This document shows positions 62,551 to 64,000 of a stretch of DNA of 64,000 nucleotides, piece by piece. The notes beneath the pieces were generated by a model. It had not been told where the DNA came from and did no database searches. It saw only the letters and a program-made list of their open reading frames with translations. This DNA is from Flavobacteriales bacterium. Its GTDB lineage: Bacteria; Bacteroidota; Bacteroidia; Flavobacteriales_D; Sanyastnellaceae. A program made the position numbers and the translations under genes. The stretch covers positions 1 to 64,000 of the forward strand of contig JAIBBG010000012.1 of the NCBI GenBank assembly GCA_019694805.1. The letters are read 5' to 3'. The stretch's first letter is position 1. Each line of letters starts with the position of its first letter.

Positions 62551-62928
62551 TCATCCAAAGGTGTTGTGCAACGATTGCACAGACAAACCTTCATAAAGTC
62601 CGATAAAAATGAGGTAAAGGATGAATAGTGCGTATGGTAGTAGAACTACATACTTCAGGTTTTTCCGTTCATCGCCGAGGTGCATAAACACCAATACGAT
62701 ATACGCTGCTTTCACCAATGTGAGTATCACGAAAGCAAGCTTGATGGTTTCCCATGTGAACGTACCGTTTCTCTTGAAAGCCACACCCATGAAGATTTCA
62801 ATGATGGTGATGACAGTTAAGAGAATGGTCACGAAATAAAGTTTCTTACGGATCTTTTTGCCTTCCTCTTCACTGTGGCGGGCATTGATTGAATAACTAT
62901 CGTTAACTATCAGGTCGTCTCTTTCCAT
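62551..62928 (-). CDS. Cytochrome c oxidase subunit IV (small subunit)
   Basis: A 125-residue subunit with three predicted membrane helices (VTILLTVITIIEIFMGVAF, LAFVILTLVKAAYIVLVFM, YVVLLPYALFILYLIFIG). VKAAYIVLVFMHLGDE is the hallmark of prokaryotic subunit IV (CyoD/CtaF class). It has a soluble, charged N-terminus. It lies in the oxidase operon between coxIII and the SCO genes, about 40 nt after coxIII. Confidence 0.9.
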   Translation of the reverse strand: MERDDLIVNDSYSINARHSEEEGKKIRKKLYFVTILLTVITIIEIFMGVAFKRNGTFTWETIKLAFVILTLVKAAYIVLVFMHLGDERKNLKYVVLLPYALFILYLIFIGLYEGLSVQSLHNTFG

Positions 62929-62970
62929 GTTCTCTGTTTTTATTGTTGAGATGAGTGGATTCTTTTCGGT

Positions 62971-64000
62971 TTATACAAGGTAGAAGAAGGTGAATACGAA
63001 TACCCAAACAAGGTCTACGAAGTGCCAGAAGAGACCAACTTTTTCAACCATTTCATAGTGCCCGCGTCTTTCAAATACACCGCGAAGTGCCATGAGGAAG
63101 ATGACAATGTTGATCACAACTCCCTGCATAACGTGGAATCCGTGGAAACCAGTGATGAAGAAGAAGAAGTTCGCATATTGTTGCTGTACAGCATATTCGT
63201 TTTTGTGAAGGTTCGCACCGAATACAAGTGTATTGGAAGCCATACCATTCATCACTTTTTCTGCTTCTGCACCAGTTACTTTGATCTTACGGATATCCTT
63301 TCCATCCTTGTGCTCAAGAACGTATTTGTTCAAAATGATTTCGAGAGGAAGTGTCGTTGGACCTGCTTCTGCATGGGCATCATGTCCATGTTCAGCGTGG
63401 GCGTGTTCGCCATGTGCTGCTTCATGATGAGCTGGTGTAATGATCAAATTACCACCTTTTACTTCTATGTGATCACCATGTTCCAATGCATGCTCATAGG
63501 CATGTCCAAGTTCTGATGTCATGTGAACCCACGCTCCACCATTCAACTCTACGGTCATGTTCGCGCCTGATTCATCGGCACCGGTAACACTCATGGGTGC
63601 AGAAATCTGAAAACCACCTCCACTTCCGTGGATGAAGTGTGACCATTCCCAAGCTTGAGAGGTAAGGAAGAACAAGCCACCCAAGACAGTATAACCCATC
63701 CATTTGATAACGCCTTTCTTGTCCATCCTGTGACCGGCTTCTACAGCCAATACCATGGTTACAGATGAAATGATCAGGATGAAAGTCATCAACGCAACGT
63801 AGATCAATGGGAAACTTCCAGTTATCAGTGGAAGTGACTCAAATACCTGCTCACCAACAGGCCATGGATCTGATGAGGCATGGCGAATGACACCGTATGC
63901 GGTAAGCAGTCCACCAAATGTCAGAGCATCTGACACCAGGAAGTACCACATCATCATTTTACCATAACTTATGCTGAAGGGAGACGAACCGCCACCCCAG
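62971..64000 (-). CDS. Cytochrome c oxidase subunit III, 5' end outside the window
   Basis: A partial gene: the frame stays open to the right edge (residues WGGGSSPFSISYGKMMM precede the first in-window ATG), so the start lies beyond 64000. The visible part is a heme-copper oxidase subunit III with the helices MWYFLVSDALTFGGLL and FFFITGFHGFHVMQGVVINI, then a last helix HFVDLVWVFVFTFFYLV. Between the helices is an inserted soluble stretch of about 130 residues with a histidine-rich part (HHEAAHGEHAHAEHGHDAHA), not seen in canonical subunit III. The upstream oxidase genes are not in the window. Confidence 0.92.
   Translation of the reverse strand, partial: WGGGSSPFSISYGKMMMWYFLVSDALTFGGLLTAYGVIRHASSDPWPVGEQVFESLPLITGSFPLIYVALMTFILIISSVTMVLAVEAGHRMDKKGVIKWMGYTVLGGLFFLTSQAWEWSHFIHGSGGGFQISAPMSVTGADESGANMTVELNGGAWVHMTSELGHAYEHALEHGDHIEVKGGNLIITPAHHEAAHGEHAHAEHGHDAHAEAGPTTLPLEIILNKYVLEHKDGKDIRKIKVTGAEAEKVMNGMASNTLVFGANLHKNEYAVQQQYANFFFFITGFHGFHVMQGVVINIVIFLMALRGVFERRGHYEMVEKVGLFWHFVDLVWVFVFTFFYLV

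Overview
The window reads as chromosomal DNA of an aerobic member of the Bacteroidota, probably a Flavobacteriales-like lineage. The evidence is type IX secretion C-terminal sorting domains, a PorV/PorQ-type barrel, DUF4290 and DUF2723 proteins, a bacteroidotal GGGP synthase, a eukaryote-like class Ia ribonucleotide reductase, and promoters of the TTG-N17-23-TAnnTTTG type, with few recognisable Shine-Dalgarno sites. Coding density is high. I found no rRNA, tRNA, CRISPR array, insertion sequence or prophage gene, so this looks like core genome with a few secreted or surface accessory genes.

Layout. 0-8.4 kb: nrdB and nrdA, a fragment of a sorting domain, a secreted T9SS protein, and an ECF sigma / membrane anti-sigma-like / beta-helical adhesin operon. 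8.4-13.9 kb: TPR protein and lipoprotein, serS, rplU-rpmA, and an EamA exporter. 14-20.6 kb: HMA-domain lipoprotein, heme A synthase, PorQ-like barrel, hemA-hemC-hemD, DUF4290. 20.7-28.3 kb: ftsZ, terC, a large TMEM260/DUF2723-like glycosyltransferase, and a 2OG-Fe(II) oxygenase. 28.4-33 kb: a giant secreted protein with 168-residue tandem PKD-like repeats. 33-37 kb: 3-hydroxyanthranilate dioxygenase, GGGP synthase, UvrD/PcrA helicase, NlpC/P60 hydrolase. 37.4-41 kb: a 7TM SpoIIE-type phosphatase divergent from a sigma-54 regulator that has no DNA-binding domain. 41-47 kb: an envelope-polysaccharide operon (GT2, OppC-like permease, GDP-fucose synthase, RemB/Wzi-like barrel, WecA-like transferase) divergent from ruvC. 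47.5-55.8 kb: MFS exporter, trans-sulfuration enzyme, kynurenine 3-monooxygenase, methylmalonyl-CoA epimerase and small envelope proteins, including a Rieske-fold lipoprotein without its cluster ligands. 55.8-60.2 kb: tolC-hlyD-tsaB and an OmpA-domain protein. 60.3-64 kb: the distal part of a cytochrome c oxidase operon (coxIII, coxIV, two SCO proteins, DUF420, a small CxxC membrane protein), which runs off the right edge.

Links between regions. Heme synthesis (hemACD), heme A formation (ctaA), copper handling (HMA lipoprotein, SCO proteins) and the oxidase operon form an aerobic respiration theme. kmo and the 3-hydroxyanthranilate dioxygenase are two steps of tryptophan-to-quinolinate (NAD) synthesis, encoded 17 kb apart.

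The most unusual regulatory pattern is a TAnnTTTG-like -7 element placed exactly 4 or 5 nt before the start codon of about nine genes, which suggests leaderless transcripts. No obviously new multi-gene defence or mobile system was seen. The best candidates for undescribed biology are this leaderless promoter architecture, the sigma factor whose conserved N-terminus has no canonical start codon, the ligand-less Rieske and SCO proteins, the output-domain-less sigma-54 regulator, and the tandem PKD-like surface protein.
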